Shown: positions 8,485-17,121, counted from the stretch's first letter. The stretch is 64,000 bases of DNA from Bacteroidales bacterium UBA2287 (GCA_002345675.1 DDWL01000015.1:1-64000); one strand, 5' to 3'. The notes: generated from the sequence alone by a model not told the origin. Program-made: numbers and translations.

Positions 8485-9267
8485 GTGGTAAGTTTTCTCC
8501 TTAGCCCGATAACTCGTTTTAGAATTAGCCCTAAGGATAAGGACTTATATCTCAAATTAAGAAAAGGTTTCGGTATTAAACCCCGAAACCTTGAGTTGTA
8601 TCGTATTGCCCTAATTCACAAATCGGCATCAACCATTCATGCCAAAGGCAAAAGGGTTAACAACGAGCGCCTCGAGTACCTTGGCGATGCCGTGCTCGAT
8701 GCTATTGTTGCCGATTATCTTTTTGCAAACTTTCCCACCCAAAAGGAAGGATTTTTAACCAAAATGCGCTCGCGCATAGTTAGTAGGCAAAGCCTAAACG
8801 CATTGGCCATCGAAATTGGTATCGACAAACTTGTAGTAACCCAAACTACAAACACGCTAGCGCAAAAGCATATTTATGGCGATGCACTCGAGGCATTTGT
8901 TGGAGCACTTTACCTCGATAAAGGTTTTCGTGAAACCAGCAAGTGGATTTTAAAGCATATTTTTAAAAAACACATTAACCTTAGCGAAGTAGTTGAAACC
9001 GAAAACGACTATAAAAGCAGGCTAATTGAATGGGGGCAAAAGAAAAAAGTTAGTGTAGTATTTGAATGTAGTGAGTTAGAACAGCTAAAGGGAAGCATTC
9101 CGCTTTTCGAAGCTCGAATTTTTGTTGATGGAAAACAAATGGGTTCGGGAATTGGAAACACCAAGAAAGAAGCCGAGCAAAACGCCTCGTTGGTTACAAT
9201 TGAACGAGCCGATATTTACTTTTCGCCCGAACCATCGTCGGAGGAAAATTCCGAAGACGATTCCTAA
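8485..9267 (+). CDS. rnc: Ribonuclease III
   Basis: Cuts double-stranded RNA in rRNA processing and RNA turnover. The 260-residue protein has the signature NERLEYLGDAVLDAIVADYLF with the catalytic acidic residues, and a second acidic motif in GDALEAFVGALYLD. A C-terminal double-stranded-RNA-binding domain follows (ending TKKEAEQNAS), then an acidic tail. The start is GTG, 4 bp after the fabF stop; this gives an N-terminus like other Bacteroidota enzymes. Confidence 0.96.
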   Translation: MVSFLLSPITRFRISPKDKDLYLKLRKGFGIKPRNLELYRIALIHKSASTIHAKGKRVNNERLEYLGDAVLDAIVADYLFANFPTQKEGFLTKMRSRIVSRQSLNALAIEIGIDKLVVTQTTNTLAQKHIYGDALEAFVGALYLDKGFRETSKWILKHIFKKHINLSEVVETENDYKSRLIEWGQKKKVSVVFECSELEQLKGSIPLFEARIFVDGKQMGSGIGNTKKEAEQNASLVTIERADIYFSPEPSSEENSEDDS

Positions 9268-9309
9268 CGTTTTTTTATATCTTTAGCCCCACCAATAAAC
9301 CAAAAAAAT

Positions 9310-9738
9310 ATGGAAGGTAAAAAAAAGGTGTTTGTTCTTCAGGATACAAAAGAACCATTTTTTCTTCTTGCCATTTCGTGTGCCGAAAGTATTCATAAAT
9401 TAGTTTGGCTAATTCAGTCCCAGCTCGAAATAACCTTCGCCGAATCATCGGGATTAAGAGTAATTGTTTCGGGAAAAGAACCCATTGAATTCCCTGTCCA
9501 CAAAGGAATATCGCCAGTTACTGGAGAAGAATTCTCGCTTATAAAAAACAAAATACACAGCAGCATACTGCTGAAGTCGCAGCCAAATATCGATTATATT
9601 CTCAAGGTTTCGGGAACAAATTCACCCATAAGGGTGAAAGAAGTAATTGCTAGCGTTAAAAAAGTTCCTGGGGTATTGGCGGCGCTTCGGCTTGAAATTC
9701 AAAAAGGGAAGGGTTTCGCTGCATTCGACTTGGTATAA
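9310..9738 (+). CDS. IPExxxVDY family protein
   Basis: A 142-residue cytoplasmic protein of unknown function. I assign it to the IPExxxVDY family on pattern and context. Its first half (FFLLAISCAESIHKLVWLI) matches the family's IAIHC...L..LL..L pattern. ILLKSQPNIDYILKV corresponds to the LLPExxxVDYFIKI strand that names the family, here degenerate. The end (IRVKEVIASVKKVPGV) also fits. Members usually follow rnc, as here. The stop codon overlaps the T-tract of the minus-strand small RNA terminator. Confidence 0.7.
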   Translation: MEGKKKVFVLQDTKEPFFLLAISCAESIHKLVWLIQSQLEITFAESSGLRVIVSGKEPIEFPVHKGISPVTGEEFSLIKNKIHSSILLKSQPNIDYILKVSGTNSPIRVKEVIASVKKVPGVLAALRLEIQKGKGFAAFDLV

Positions 9739-9848
9739 AAAAACAGGCAGGAACCACCCTGCCTGTTCAAACCCTAAAACTTTAACCCATGAAAAAACCT
9801 CTATTCACTTCTCACCTAAATGAGAACTAGCAAACATTTGCTATTTTC
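9737..9848 (-). ncRNA. Candidate small RNA, about 110 nt
   Basis: The minus strand has a full transcription unit without a reading frame. A consensus promoter lies at 9855-9885, with a predicted start near 9848. Two small hairpins follow (arms TAGCAAA/TTTGCTA, and TTCTCA/TGAGAA), then a mostly unpaired stretch containing GAGGTTTTTTCATGGG. The unit ends in a strong intrinsic terminator: a perfect 10-bp stem AACAGGCAGG/CCTGCCTGTT (9742-9767) with seven T beyond it. A 24-bp palindrome overlaps the -33 element. The RNA would run towards the end of the IPExxxVDY gene and away from the histidine kinase. It does not form the long bulged rod of 6S RNA. Its class is unknown to me. Confidence 0.65.
9742..9767 (-). 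terminator. Intrinsic terminator of the small RNA
   Basis: Perfect 10-bp stem with a 6-base loop, followed on the minus strand by seven T residues (9737-9743 region). On the plus strand there is no T-run, so it works mainly for the minus-strand transcript, though the hairpin may also slow read-through from the rnc operon. Confidence 0.8.
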
Positions 9849-9854
9849 ACAGTA

Positions 9855-9885
9855 CAAATATACGGCGAGAATAAGTTAACACAAA
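9855..9885 (-). promoter_or_regulatory. Consensus promoter of the small RNA
   Basis: On the minus strand TTTG (9882-9885) is followed by exactly 19 bases and then TATATTTG (9855-9862). This matches the Bacteroidota primary-sigma consensus TTTG-N19-21-TAnnTTTG with no mismatch. Confidence 0.75.
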
Positions 9886-9899
9886 CAAATTTGTGTTAA
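9876..9899. promoter_or_regulatory. 24-bp perfect palindrome between small RNA and histidine kinase
   Basis: TTAACACAAA and TTTGTGTTAA form perfect 10-bp arms around a 4-bp spacer. The left arm contains the -33 box of the small RNA promoter, and the site ends about 50 bp before the histidine kinase start. A dimeric regulator bound here would block the RNA promoter. The half-site TTAACA also occurs in palindromes at 29.1 kb and 37.0 kb. Confidence 0.55.
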
Positions 9900-9950
9900 A
9901 GAGGGTTAACAGGTAGAGGCATAATGTGATAATGTATTTACATTTGCTGC

Positions 9951-11546
9951 ATGAGCAGGTTACTAATTTGGATTTTAGCTTCAACAATTTCACTTGCAAC
10001 CCTTGGGTTGGTTTTAGTTCAATCGAAATGGGTAAGAATTGCTGCTGAAATAAAAGGAGAACAGTTTACACAAACAGCAACGCTTGCCCTCGAAAAAATT
10101 ACCACACAGGTCGACCAGCAGGAAACCGTTTTTCAGGTAATTGACGAGGTAAAGCCCTATTCAACCATAGGTCTTTCGTCGTCTCCAAAAATAACGTCGC
10201 ATTACAGCCGAATTAATCGCACACGTAGCGGCATTCGAACATTAGAAAAAAACCAGCAAGCCTTTACCCTTCGCCAACTCGACACTTTACGAATTCCTTC
10301 AATTGGAAGGTTAAGCCCCACCGATTCGCTAACAATAACAAAATCGGGCAAACACATTTTCGACCTTAAGCCTTTGCAAACTTCGAAAACAAACCCTGAA
10401 ATTAGCTTCAGAATTGCCCTCGACGAAAAGCTAGTAAACAAAACCATTTTTGTCGAAAATATTGTTGATAAGCTAATACAGGTTGAACTCCCCATTCAGG
10501 AACGAATTCCGAAGGAAACCCTCGACACCATAATTTATAGCGAACTAAATAAACTTGGAATTGATGCGCGCTTCGAGTACAGGCTTTTTAATGAGTACGA
10601 CAGCACTGTATACGTAACTCCCAACTATAACCCAAGGTTTTCGGGACAAACATTTGCTACCCGACTTTTTCCAAACGATTTTTTTGCCCGGCGCTACTTT
10701 TTGTCCGTTTACTTTCCTAACCAACGCAGCTATATTCTTAGCTCCCTTGGCTTAATGACCTTTACAACATTTTTGCTCACAATTATTATTATTTTTGGCT
10801 TTGCCGTAACCATTTTCATAATTTTAAGACAAAAGCGACTTTCGGAAATTAAAAGCGACTTTGTAAGCAACCTTACTCACGAGCTTAAAACGCCTATTTC
10901 AACCATTTCGCTTGCCTCCCAAATGCTTAACGACACTTCGATTCCGGTTGAAAGGAAAAACCTTAACTACCTTGGAGGCATTATTTCCGAAGAGAGCAAA
11001 AGACTTGGCCAACAGGTTGAAAAGGTGCTTCAAATGGCCATTTTCGAAAAAACAAAACTAAAGCTAAAGCTCAAAGAGGTTAATGTTCATAAAGTTATTG
11101 ATAAAGTAGTTTGCTCATTTAACCTTCAGGTTGAAAGCGTAAATGGGCAGCTCACGCTCGACCTACAGGCCGAAAACCCTAACTGCATTGCCGACGAAGT
11201 TCACATTACCAACGTAGTTAATAACCTACTCGATAATGCACTTAAGTACCGCAACGGAAATCCACAAATTCACGTTTCAACCTCGAATGGAGCAAACGGC
11301 GTTAATATTAACATAAGAGATAATGGGATTGGCATTTCGCGTGAGAACTTAAAAAGAATTTTTGATCAATTTTACCGTGTCCCCACTGGTAATGTGCATA
11401 ACGTAAAAGGGTTTGGGCTTGGCTTAAGCTACGTAAAAAAAATTGTGGAGAGCCACGAAGGACGCATTTGGGTTGATAGCAACATTAACCAAGGAAGCAT
11501 TTTTAGTATATACCTGCCATATAAAGGGCCAGAAAGAAACTCATAA
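9951..11546 (+). CDS. Membrane sensor histidine kinase
   Basis: A 531-residue sensor kinase. A membrane helix starts almost at residue 1 (LLIWILASTISLATLGLVLV), a periplasmic sensor region of about 240 residues follows, and a second helix lies near 270-296. The HisKA box is THELKTPIS with the phosphorylated H310, and the ATPase domain has NLLDNALKY, IRDNGIGI and GFGLGLSYV. It phosphorylates the response regulator encoded 11 bp downstream. Size and build resemble Bacteroides RprX, but the name is not certain. TACATTTG at 9939-9946 is a possible -7 box only 5 bp before the ATG, which would make the mRNA leaderless. Confidence 0.9.
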   Translation: MSRLLIWILASTISLATLGLVLVQSKWVRIAAEIKGEQFTQTATLALEKITTQVDQQETVFQVIDEVKPYSTIGLSSSPKITSHYSRINRTRSGIRTLEKNQQAFTLRQLDTLRIPSIGRLSPTDSLTITKSGKHIFDLKPLQTSKTNPEISFRIALDEKLVNKTIFVENIVDKLIQVELPIQERIPKETLDTIIYSELNKLGIDARFEYRLFNEYDSTVYVTPNYNPRFSGQTFATRLFPNDFFARRYFLSVYFPNQRSYILSSLGLMTFTTFLLTIIIIFGFAVTIFIILRQKRLSEIKSDFVSNLTHELKTPISTISLASQMLNDTSIPVERKNLNYLGGIISEESKRLGQQVEKVLQMAIFEKTKLKLKLKEVNVHKVIDKVVCSFNLQVESVNGQLTLDLQAENPNCIADEVHITNVVNNLLDNALKYRNGNPQIHVSTSNGANGVNINIRDNGIGISRENLKRIFDQFYRVPTGNVHNVKGFGLGLSYVKKIVESHEGRIWVDSNINQGSIFSIYLPYKGPERNS

Positions 11547-11557
11547 CAAACTGAAAA

Positions 11558-12253
11558 ATGGAAAACATTAAAACACGAATTCTTCTTGCCGAAGATGACG
11601 AAAATTTAGGACTACTCCTAAAAGAGTATTTAATTGCAAAGGGTTTCGAAACAGAACTGTTTAAAGATGGCGAAAAAGCCCTTAAGGGCTTTAAAAATAA
11701 TCATTTCGACATTTGCATTCTTGATGTAATGATGCCAATTAAAGACGGTTTTGCATTGGCACGCGAAATTCGAATGATTAACCCAGCCATGCCAATTCTC
11801 TTTCTAACGGCCAAGTCGATGAAAGAAGATGTGCTCGAAGGTTTCTCGATTGGGGCCGACGACTACATGACGAAACCCTTTAGCATTGAAGAACTTTTAG
11901 TACGAATTGAAGCCATACTCCGTCGCGCTCGAAAAGACCAGGGACCTCTTGGTCAAAGCGTTTTTACCCTTGGAATCTTCAGCTTCGACGCAACTAAACA
12001 AGTACTTCAGCATGGCGACCAAGTACGAAAGTTAACGACTAAAGAGTCGGAGCTACTTCGTTACCTTTGCGTTAACAAAAATGCAGTACTCGACCGAAAC
12101 TTTGCCCTTAAAAATATTTGGGTCGACGATAGCTACTTTAATGCACGCAGCATGGATGTTTACATTACTAAACTTCGAAAATACTTAAGCGACGATTCGA
12201 GTATTGAGATTATTAACGTGAGAGGAAAAGGCTTTAAACTACTATCGCAATAG
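11558..12253 (+). CDS. OmpR-family response regulator
   Basis: A 231-residue DNA-binding regulator. The receiver domain has the acidic pocket LAEDDEN, the phosphorylated D56 in CILDVMMP, the switch Thr in LFLTAKS and Lys in TKPFS. The C-terminal winged helix ends in SMDVYITKLRKYL...INVRGKGFKL. It is the partner of the upstream kinase (11-bp gap). The pair resembles RprX/RprY of Bacteroides; target genes cannot be read from the sequence. Confidence 0.93.
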   Translation: MENIKTRILLAEDDENLGLLLKEYLIAKGFETELFKDGEKALKGFKNNHFDICILDVMMPIKDGFALAREIRMINPAMPILFLTAKSMKEDVLEGFSIGADDYMTKPFSIEELLVRIEAILRRARKDQGPLGQSVFTLGIFSFDATKQVLQHGDQVRKLTTKESELLRYLCVNKNAVLDRNFALKNIWVDDSYFNARSMDVYITKLRKYLSDDSSIEIINVRGKGFKLLSQ

Positions 12254-12324
12254 TAGAATTGCCCTGCCCTAAATAATTATTTGCGCTTATTTTTTACTCC
12301 GTTTCTTGAGTAAGCATTGTTTTG

Positions 12325-12344
12325 TATTAGTTTTTTTACTAATA
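12325..12344. promoter_or_regulatory. Inverted repeat before SiaC-like gene
   Basis: TATTAGT and ACTAATA are perfect 7-bp arms separated by six T. The repeat lies about 40 bp before the SiaC-like ATG and may be a protein-binding site; no other support. Confidence 0.3.
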
Positions 12345-12384
12345 TTATGGTGTTTTTCGAGAAAAAGGGAATAAATTTACGGCC

Positions 12385-12765
12385 ATGGAAAAGATTGTAT
12401 TAGAGCCAACCAACGAAACTCCAAAAGTTTTACTTGATAGGGAGAATAGTGTATTCGAGTTCTCTGGGAATTCGCTTCCCGAAGATGTGGTTACTTTTTA
12501 TACCCCAATTTTAAACTGGTTCGATCAGTATGCAGTTTCGCCAAACAATAGAACAGAGCTAAAGTTTAACCTCGAATACTACAATACTTCATCGTCTAAA
12601 ATGATACTTAAAATTTTAGAGATTTTTAAAACTATTCATCGAAAAGGGTTTGAGGTTGAAGTTCACTGGCATTTTATGGAAGATGATGAAGACATGATTG
12701 AGGCTGGTGAAGACTACTCAGAAAACATAAAAATTCCATTCAGATTTATCAGTCATCCCCGGTAA
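12385..12765 (+). CDS. SiaC-family regulatory phosphoprotein (DUF1987)
   Basis: A 126-residue DUF1987/SiaC-fold protein. In Pseudomonas, SiaC is phosphorylated by the kinase SiaB, dephosphorylated by the phosphatase SiaA, and controls a diguanylate cyclase. Family features here are the start EPTNETPKVLLD, the region FSGNSLPEDVVTFYTPILNW, and the Ser/Thr-rich site LEYYNTSSSKMIL where the phosphorylated Thr lies. The end is acidic (DDEDMIEAGEDYS). No SiaA or SiaB homologue is nearby. A GH16-fold gene follows after 22 bp and is probably cotranscribed. A second copy of the family lies at 48.5-48.9 kb. Confidence 0.85.
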   Translation: MEKIVLEPTNETPKVLLDRENSVFEFSGNSLPEDVVTFYTPILNWFDQYAVSPNNRTELKFNLEYYNTSSSKMILKILEIFKTIHRKGFEVEVHWHFMEDDEDMIEAGEDYSENIKIPFRFISHPR

Positions 12766-12787
12766 TGGGTTAAACGACAAGTTGTAA

Positions 12788-14266
12788 ATGGCACTTCTAA
12801 AACTCCGACTGGCGGCAATCAGGCTAATAGGCCGATTCCCAAAAACTGAAGAAATTGAAAAGAAAGACGCTGCGCTTCGCAAGGAGTATAGCAACTTTAA
12901 ATCTTTTTCCCACTCCCCTGAGTACATAAGGTACACAGAACTTAAGCAATTTATTGCTAGCGGAGAACCCGAAAAAGTGAAAAGGGAACTTAATCAACTT
13001 ACCTACCAAGCATCGCCTGAGTATAAGACCGAACAGGAATTTAAAAAGTTATTGGGCGATAAGGCAATAAAAAACTTCTTGCGAATTGAAAATTCGGAAA
13101 CGCTTTCATTCCTCTCGAACGTCGAACTTTCGGGTAAACCAGTTCGGTTTAACGATTTAAAACAAGCAGTTGAGTCGAACGAGTACCAATCGAAACGAAA
13201 GGAACATAAAAAGCAACAAACCGACGACTACCAAAGAGAAGTTGAGTATAATACACTTCGCAAGAGTAGTGAACTTAAACGTTACTTCAAGTTAAAAAAT
13301 TCGTCTCCCGTTAAAGACTACTTTGCCGTTAAAAACTCAGACCTGCTTAACAAGTACTATGCTCTTAAAGAGCATGTTGAGTCGAGTGAATTAATCGAAA
13401 GAAAGAAATATCTCCTCTCAAAAAATAAATTTGAAACATCTGACACCTTTCAAAAAGTTCAGGAATTTAAGGCACTCGAAAAATCGGAGAAAATTGTTTG
13501 GTTCAACAAGGTTAACGGAACCGATAGGTTTAAAGAAATTGAACGTTGGGAGTTAACATTTAGCGACGAGTTTGAGGCAAAAGAAATCGATAAAAGTAAG
13601 TGGCTCACCAGGTACTTTTGGGGCGATGCTTTAATGGGTAAAAATTATTCGCTTGCCGCCGATTTGCATTGGTACGCCGACACTAAAAATATAGAGCAAA
13701 AAAATAGCGTTTTAAGTATTATAACCAAAAAGGAGAACTCCGACGGATTAGCTTGGAATCTTAATTTTGGCCTTACGCCAAAAACGTTTCAGTACACTTC
13801 GGGAATTGTAAATACTGGACAAACATTCCGTCAGAAATTCGGAAAGTTTGAGGCTAAAGTTAGGTTTACCGCAGTTCAAGGCGTTTACCATGCCTTTTGG
13901 CTTGTGGGCGAAAAAATGCTTCCCGAAATTGACATTTTCCGTAAAAAGGGAAAAGACAACAAGTCGGTTCAAGGAGCATACTTTTGGGCAAACGGCGACA
14001 TTGCCAAAAGCAAAAATACCAAAACTGCTATTGGAGGCTTCGATTTCTCTCAGGAATTCTTCATTTTAAGTATTGAATGGGATGCCGAGGCAATTACTTG
14101 GAAAATTAATGGCGAACCCTATAAAAAGGAGGCTAATAATCTCCCCGATTGCCCTGTGTATGTAGTACTTTCGTCGGGGGTAACAGAACAAGCCAACGAC
14201 CAGTTGCTTCCAGCAAAAATGGAGGTTGACTGGGTACGCTGCTGGAAGGAAGTTGCCAAATCCTAA
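12788..14266 (+). CDS. Helical-repeat protein with C-terminal GH16-like domain lacking the acid/base residue
   Basis: A 492-residue protein with no signal peptide. Residues 1-245 are lysine-rich and helical, with degenerate units of about 15-20 residues (SSELKRYFKLKNSSPVKDYF, SDLLNKYYALKEHVESSEL). From about residue 255 it reads like a GH16 jelly-roll glucanase: WELTFSDEFEAKEIDKSKW at the start, the strand GKFEAKVRFTAV, then AFWLVGEKMLPEIDIFRKKG. The GH16 catalytic motif is ExDxxE; here it is EIDIFR, so the acid/base Glu is Arg. With a likely cytoplasmic location, this suggests a binding or structural protein rather than a secreted glucanase. It overlaps the convergent gene by 4 bp. Confidence 0.7.
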   Translation: MALLKLRLAAIRLIGRFPKTEEIEKKDAALRKEYSNFKSFSHSPEYIRYTELKQFIASGEPEKVKRELNQLTYQASPEYKTEQEFKKLLGDKAIKNFLRIENSETLSFLSNVELSGKPVRFNDLKQAVESNEYQSKRKEHKKQQTDDYQREVEYNTLRKSSELKRYFKLKNSSPVKDYFAVKNSDLLNKYYALKEHVESSELIERKKYLLSKNKFETSDTFQKVQEFKALEKSEKIVWFNKVNGTDRFKEIERWELTFSDEFEAKEIDKSKWLTRYFWGDALMGKNYSLAADLHWYADTKNIEQKNSVLSIITKKENSDGLAWNLNFGLTPKTFQYTSGIVNTGQTFRQKFGKFEAKVRFTAVQGVYHAFWLVGEKMLPEIDIFRKKGKDNKSVQGAYFWANGDIAKSKNTKTAIGGFDFSQEFFILSIEWDAEAITWKINGEPYKKEANNLPDCPVYVVLSSGVTEQANDQLLPAKMEVDWVRCWKEVAKS

Positions 14267-15072
14267 ACCCTATAGGCTCCTACCCTCTTTCGTACCGAAA
14301 AATCGTCAATGTAGGTCGATTGCGTATCGAACTGCCAGTTCCACTCATTTACCTTCTCAAAACCCGTAAGGTTTATATAAACTCTAGGGCTTTCGCTTTG
14401 TAATTTGCTTTTTAAATCGAGTATTTCCTCGTATAACTCGGTGATAAGCAGGCTTTTTCCTTTGGGTAACGATTTTATATGAAGTGTTTGAAATGCTTCG
14501 ATTAATTCAACAAGGCTATATTTCGATAAACTCTTTCGATTTTCGAAAGCATCGATAAAAGGGGCATGTAGTTGGCTAAGCGTATTTATTGAAACGACTA
14601 GGTCGTAGTTAAATGCGTTGCTACTTGATGTGTTCTTAATGTTATCAATAAGAAGTTCGAACTTAAAACTACTGGGTTTTTGAAGAAAACTTTTCACTTC
14701 GTGAACTGCACCAAAAGTCAAATCGAAATCGATAAATTCAATTGATTCGACTCCTTTGTATTTATTTACCAATTTTGTGGGATGGGCAATGTCGAAAAGT
14801 TTAACCCGAATGCCCTGTTCAATTAGTTCTTTTAAGGGAACATCCAAAAGCCATCCGCTGCCGAAAATGGCAACCGTTTTTGGCTTTAACCTGTCAACTT
14901 CGGAAAGAATTGCTTGGCGCGAGATACTTAAATGTGGCTCCCAGTTTCCCTGCTCACGAAGAAATCGTTGAAGTATTCCATGTTGGTTAGCAAAGTAACC
15001 AAGCGAATAGTTTTGCCTCCACCTTTTTAGCCAATGAAAGAAATCGTTCACCTTGGGGAACCAAATTATCAA
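14263..15072 (-). CDS. Hypothetical protein with Rossmann-like (methyltransferase-type) core
   Basis: A 269-residue protein that I do not recognise by family. Residues 65-95 read KTVAIFGSGWLLDVPLKELI, followed by a strand ending in LFDIAHP, like the nucleotide-binding start of SAM-dependent methyltransferases. YDLVVSINTLSQL fits the motif IV strand. The start is uncertain: TTG at 15072 overlaps the lepA stop (TTGA), while a GTG 21 bp further in is an alternative. It is coupled to lepA. The N-terminal 40 residues are rich in aromatic and basic residues. Confidence 0.65.
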   Translation of the reverse strand: MIIWFPKVNDFFHWLKRWRQNYSLGYFANQHGILQRFLREQGNWEPHLSISRQAILSEVDRLKPKTVAIFGSGWLLDVPLKELIEQGIRVKLFDIAHPTKLVNKYKGVESIEFIDFDLTFGAVHEVKSFLQKPSSFKFELLIDNIKNTSSSNAFNYDLVVSINTLSQLHAPFIDAFENRKSLSKYSLVELIEAFQTLHIKSLPKGKSLLITELYEEILDLKSKLQSESPRVYINLTGFEKVNEWNWQFDTQSTYIDDFSVRKRVGAYRV

Positions 15073-16856
15073 TCCATACGAAGAACCGCAAGGAAGGCCG
15101 ACTGAGGAACCTCAACGTTACCCACCTGGCGCATTCGTTTCTTCCCTTTTTTCTGCTTTTCGAGCAGCTTACGCTTACGCGAAATATCGCCACCGTAACA
15201 CTTGGCAGTTACATCTTTACGAAGCGCCTTTACCGTTTCGCGGGCAATAACTTTGGTGCCAATTGCAGCCTGAATGGCAATGTCGAACTGTTGGCGCGGA
15301 ATGAGCTCCTTTAGTTTTTCGCAAATTTTGCGACCAAAGTTATAGGCATGATCCCTATGAATTAGAGCCGAAAGAGCATCGACCATTTCACCATTAAGAA
15401 GTATGTCAAGCCTTGCCAATGTAGCCTCCTGAAAACCATCGAGGTGGTAATCGAACGAAGCGTAACCCCTCGAAACTGATTTTAACTTATCGTAAAAGTC
15501 GAAAACAATTTCACTGAGAGGCATTTTAAAAGTTAACTCGATGCGATTGGAAGTGAGAAATACCTGATTTTTAAGCGTTCCACGCTTATCGATGCAAAGT
15601 CGCATAACAACTCCAAGCGAGTCGCTATTGGTAATTACCTGAGCGTGAATGGTTGGTTCCTCAATATGGTCGATAAGAGTTGGAGCAGGAAGCCCGCTTG
15701 GGTTGTGAATTTCAATTAAATCGCCTTTTGTAGTGTACACATTATACGAAACGTTTGGCACGGTAGTAATTACATCCATGTCGAATTCCCTATAGAGTCG
15801 CTCCTGAATAATTTCCATATGAAGCAGCCCAAGAAAACCGCACCTAAAGCCAAAGCCTAACGCCAATGAACTTTCGGGCTCAAACGACAACGAAGCATCG
15901 TTAAGCTTAAGCTTATCGAGCGAAGCTCGAAGGTCTTCGTACTCATCGGCCTCAACGGGGTAAACCCCAGCAAAAACCATAGGCTTTACATCGGAGAAAC
16001 CTGGAATGGCCTCGGTTGTTGGACGATTTACATGTGTAATGGTGTCGCCAACCTTAACATCGGTCGACTCCTTTATTCCAGAAATAATATAGCCCACATC
16101 GCCAGCAGCAAGGAAGTCCTTAGGTTGCAACTTCAGCCTTAAAATGCCTACCTCGTCGGCTTCGTACTGCTTACCAGTATTAATGAATTTAACTTTATCG
16201 CCCTTGCGTATTGTTCCGTTAGTTACCCTGAAGTAAGCAATAATTCCACGGAACGAGTTGAACACTGAATCGAAAATAAGTGCCTGTAGAGGAGCATCGG
16301 GGTCGCCTTTTGGTGCTGGGACACGATTGATTATTGCTTTGAGTATTTCATCGATTCCTTCGCCCGTTTTTCCGCTTGCAGGAATTATTTCGTCGCGTTT
16401 GCAACCCAAAAGGTCAACAATTTGATCCATAACATCCTCGACCATAGCAGCGTCCATGTCTATTTTATTAACCACCGGAATTATTTCTAAATCGTGGTTA
16501 AGGGCAAGGTAAAGGTTCGAAATGGTTTGCGCCTGAATTCCTTGGGTAGCATCGACAATTAGCAAAGCACCTTCGCAGGCTGCAATTGCACGAGAAACCT
16601 CGTACGAAAAGTCGACATGACCAGGAGTATCGATTAAGTTTAAAATATAGTTTTGACCCTCAAATGGGTACTCCATTTGAATGGCGTGACTTTTAATGGT
16701 AATTCCCTTTTCGCGCTCAAGATCCATACTGTCGAGCACCTGGTTCTGCAATTCCTTCCCAGTAAGGGTGTGGGTTCGCTCAAGTAGCCTGTCGGCAAGT
16801 GTACTTTTACCGTGGTCGATATGCGCTATAATGCAGAAATTTCTGATGTTCTTCAT
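15069..16856 (-). CDS. lepA: Elongation factor 4 (LepA)
   Basis: Ribosome-bound GTPase that can back-translocate or remodel stalled ribosomes. The 595-residue protein has the G1 motif AHIDHGKSTLADRL, G3 DTPGHVDF and G4 NKID. The LepA-specific C-terminal domain follows, with the end GGDISRKRKLLEKQKKGKKRMR. Length is normal. A promoter with TATCTTTG lies just upstream, and a hypothetical gene is coupled downstream. Confidence 0.97.
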   Translation of the reverse strand: MKNIRNFCIIAHIDHGKSTLADRLLERTHTLTGKELQNQVLDSMDLEREKGITIKSHAIQMEYPFEGQNYILNLIDTPGHVDFSYEVSRAIAACEGALLIVDATQGIQAQTISNLYLALNHDLEIIPVVNKIDMDAAMVEDVMDQIVDLLGCKRDEIIPASGKTGEGIDEILKAIINRVPAPKGDPDAPLQALIFDSVFNSFRGIIAYFRVTNGTIRKGDKVKFINTGKQYEADEVGILRLKLQPKDFLAAGDVGYIISGIKESTDVKVGDTITHVNRPTTEAIPGFSDVKPMVFAGVYPVEADEYEDLRASLDKLKLNDASLSFEPESSLALGFGFRCGFLGLLHMEIIQERLYREFDMDVITTVPNVSYNVYTTKGDLIEIHNPSGLPAPTLIDHIEEPTIHAQVITNSDSLGVVMRLCIDKRGTLKNQVFLTSNRIELTFKMPLSEIVFDFYDKLKSVSRGYASFDYHLDGFQEATLARLDILLNGEMVDALSALIHRDHAYNFGRKICEKLKELIPRQQFDIAIQAAIGTKVIARETVKALRKDVTAKCYGGDISRKRKLLEKQKKGKKRMRQVGNVEVPQSAFLAVLRMD

Positions 16857-16875
16857 GTACTTTTTATTAAGAGCG

Positions 16876-16906
16876 CAAAGATAGCTAAGAATTGGTAATT
16901 CTCAAG
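16876..16906 (-). promoter_or_regulatory. Promoter of lepA
   Basis: The minus strand has CTTG, 19 bases, then TATCTTTG (16876-16883), close to TTTG-N19-TAnnTTTG. The start would lie about 13 bases before the lepA ATG. The remaining AT-rich sequence up to 17121 shows nothing else that I can name. Confidence 0.6.
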
Positions 16907-17121
16907 ATGCTGAAACTAGCTTTGTATCATTTACATTCGATTAAATTAATAAAAGTAACTCACTAAATAATTGCTAAATTATATTTAACTTAACTCGCTG
17001 ATTTTATACTAATTAATTTAACGCTAAAAACTTTTTTTAAATTTTGATAGGGTAAAAAGTTGTTAAAAGGTCTTATTGTCGAAAGCCTTTTAATTGTAAC
17101 TAACCACTAACTATAAAAGTT

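Noticed and set aside
9789..9830. Short plus-strand frame starting MKKPLF that resembles a leader peptide between two hairpins
   Set aside because: Its hairpins and T-tract are oriented for the minus strand, where a consensus promoter and terminator define a small RNA. The frame has no run of one amino acid and no biosynthetic gene follows.
15069..15250. Short plus-strand and minus-strand frames over the lepA 3' end
   Set aside because: They are shadows of lepA in other frames and show no protein family features.
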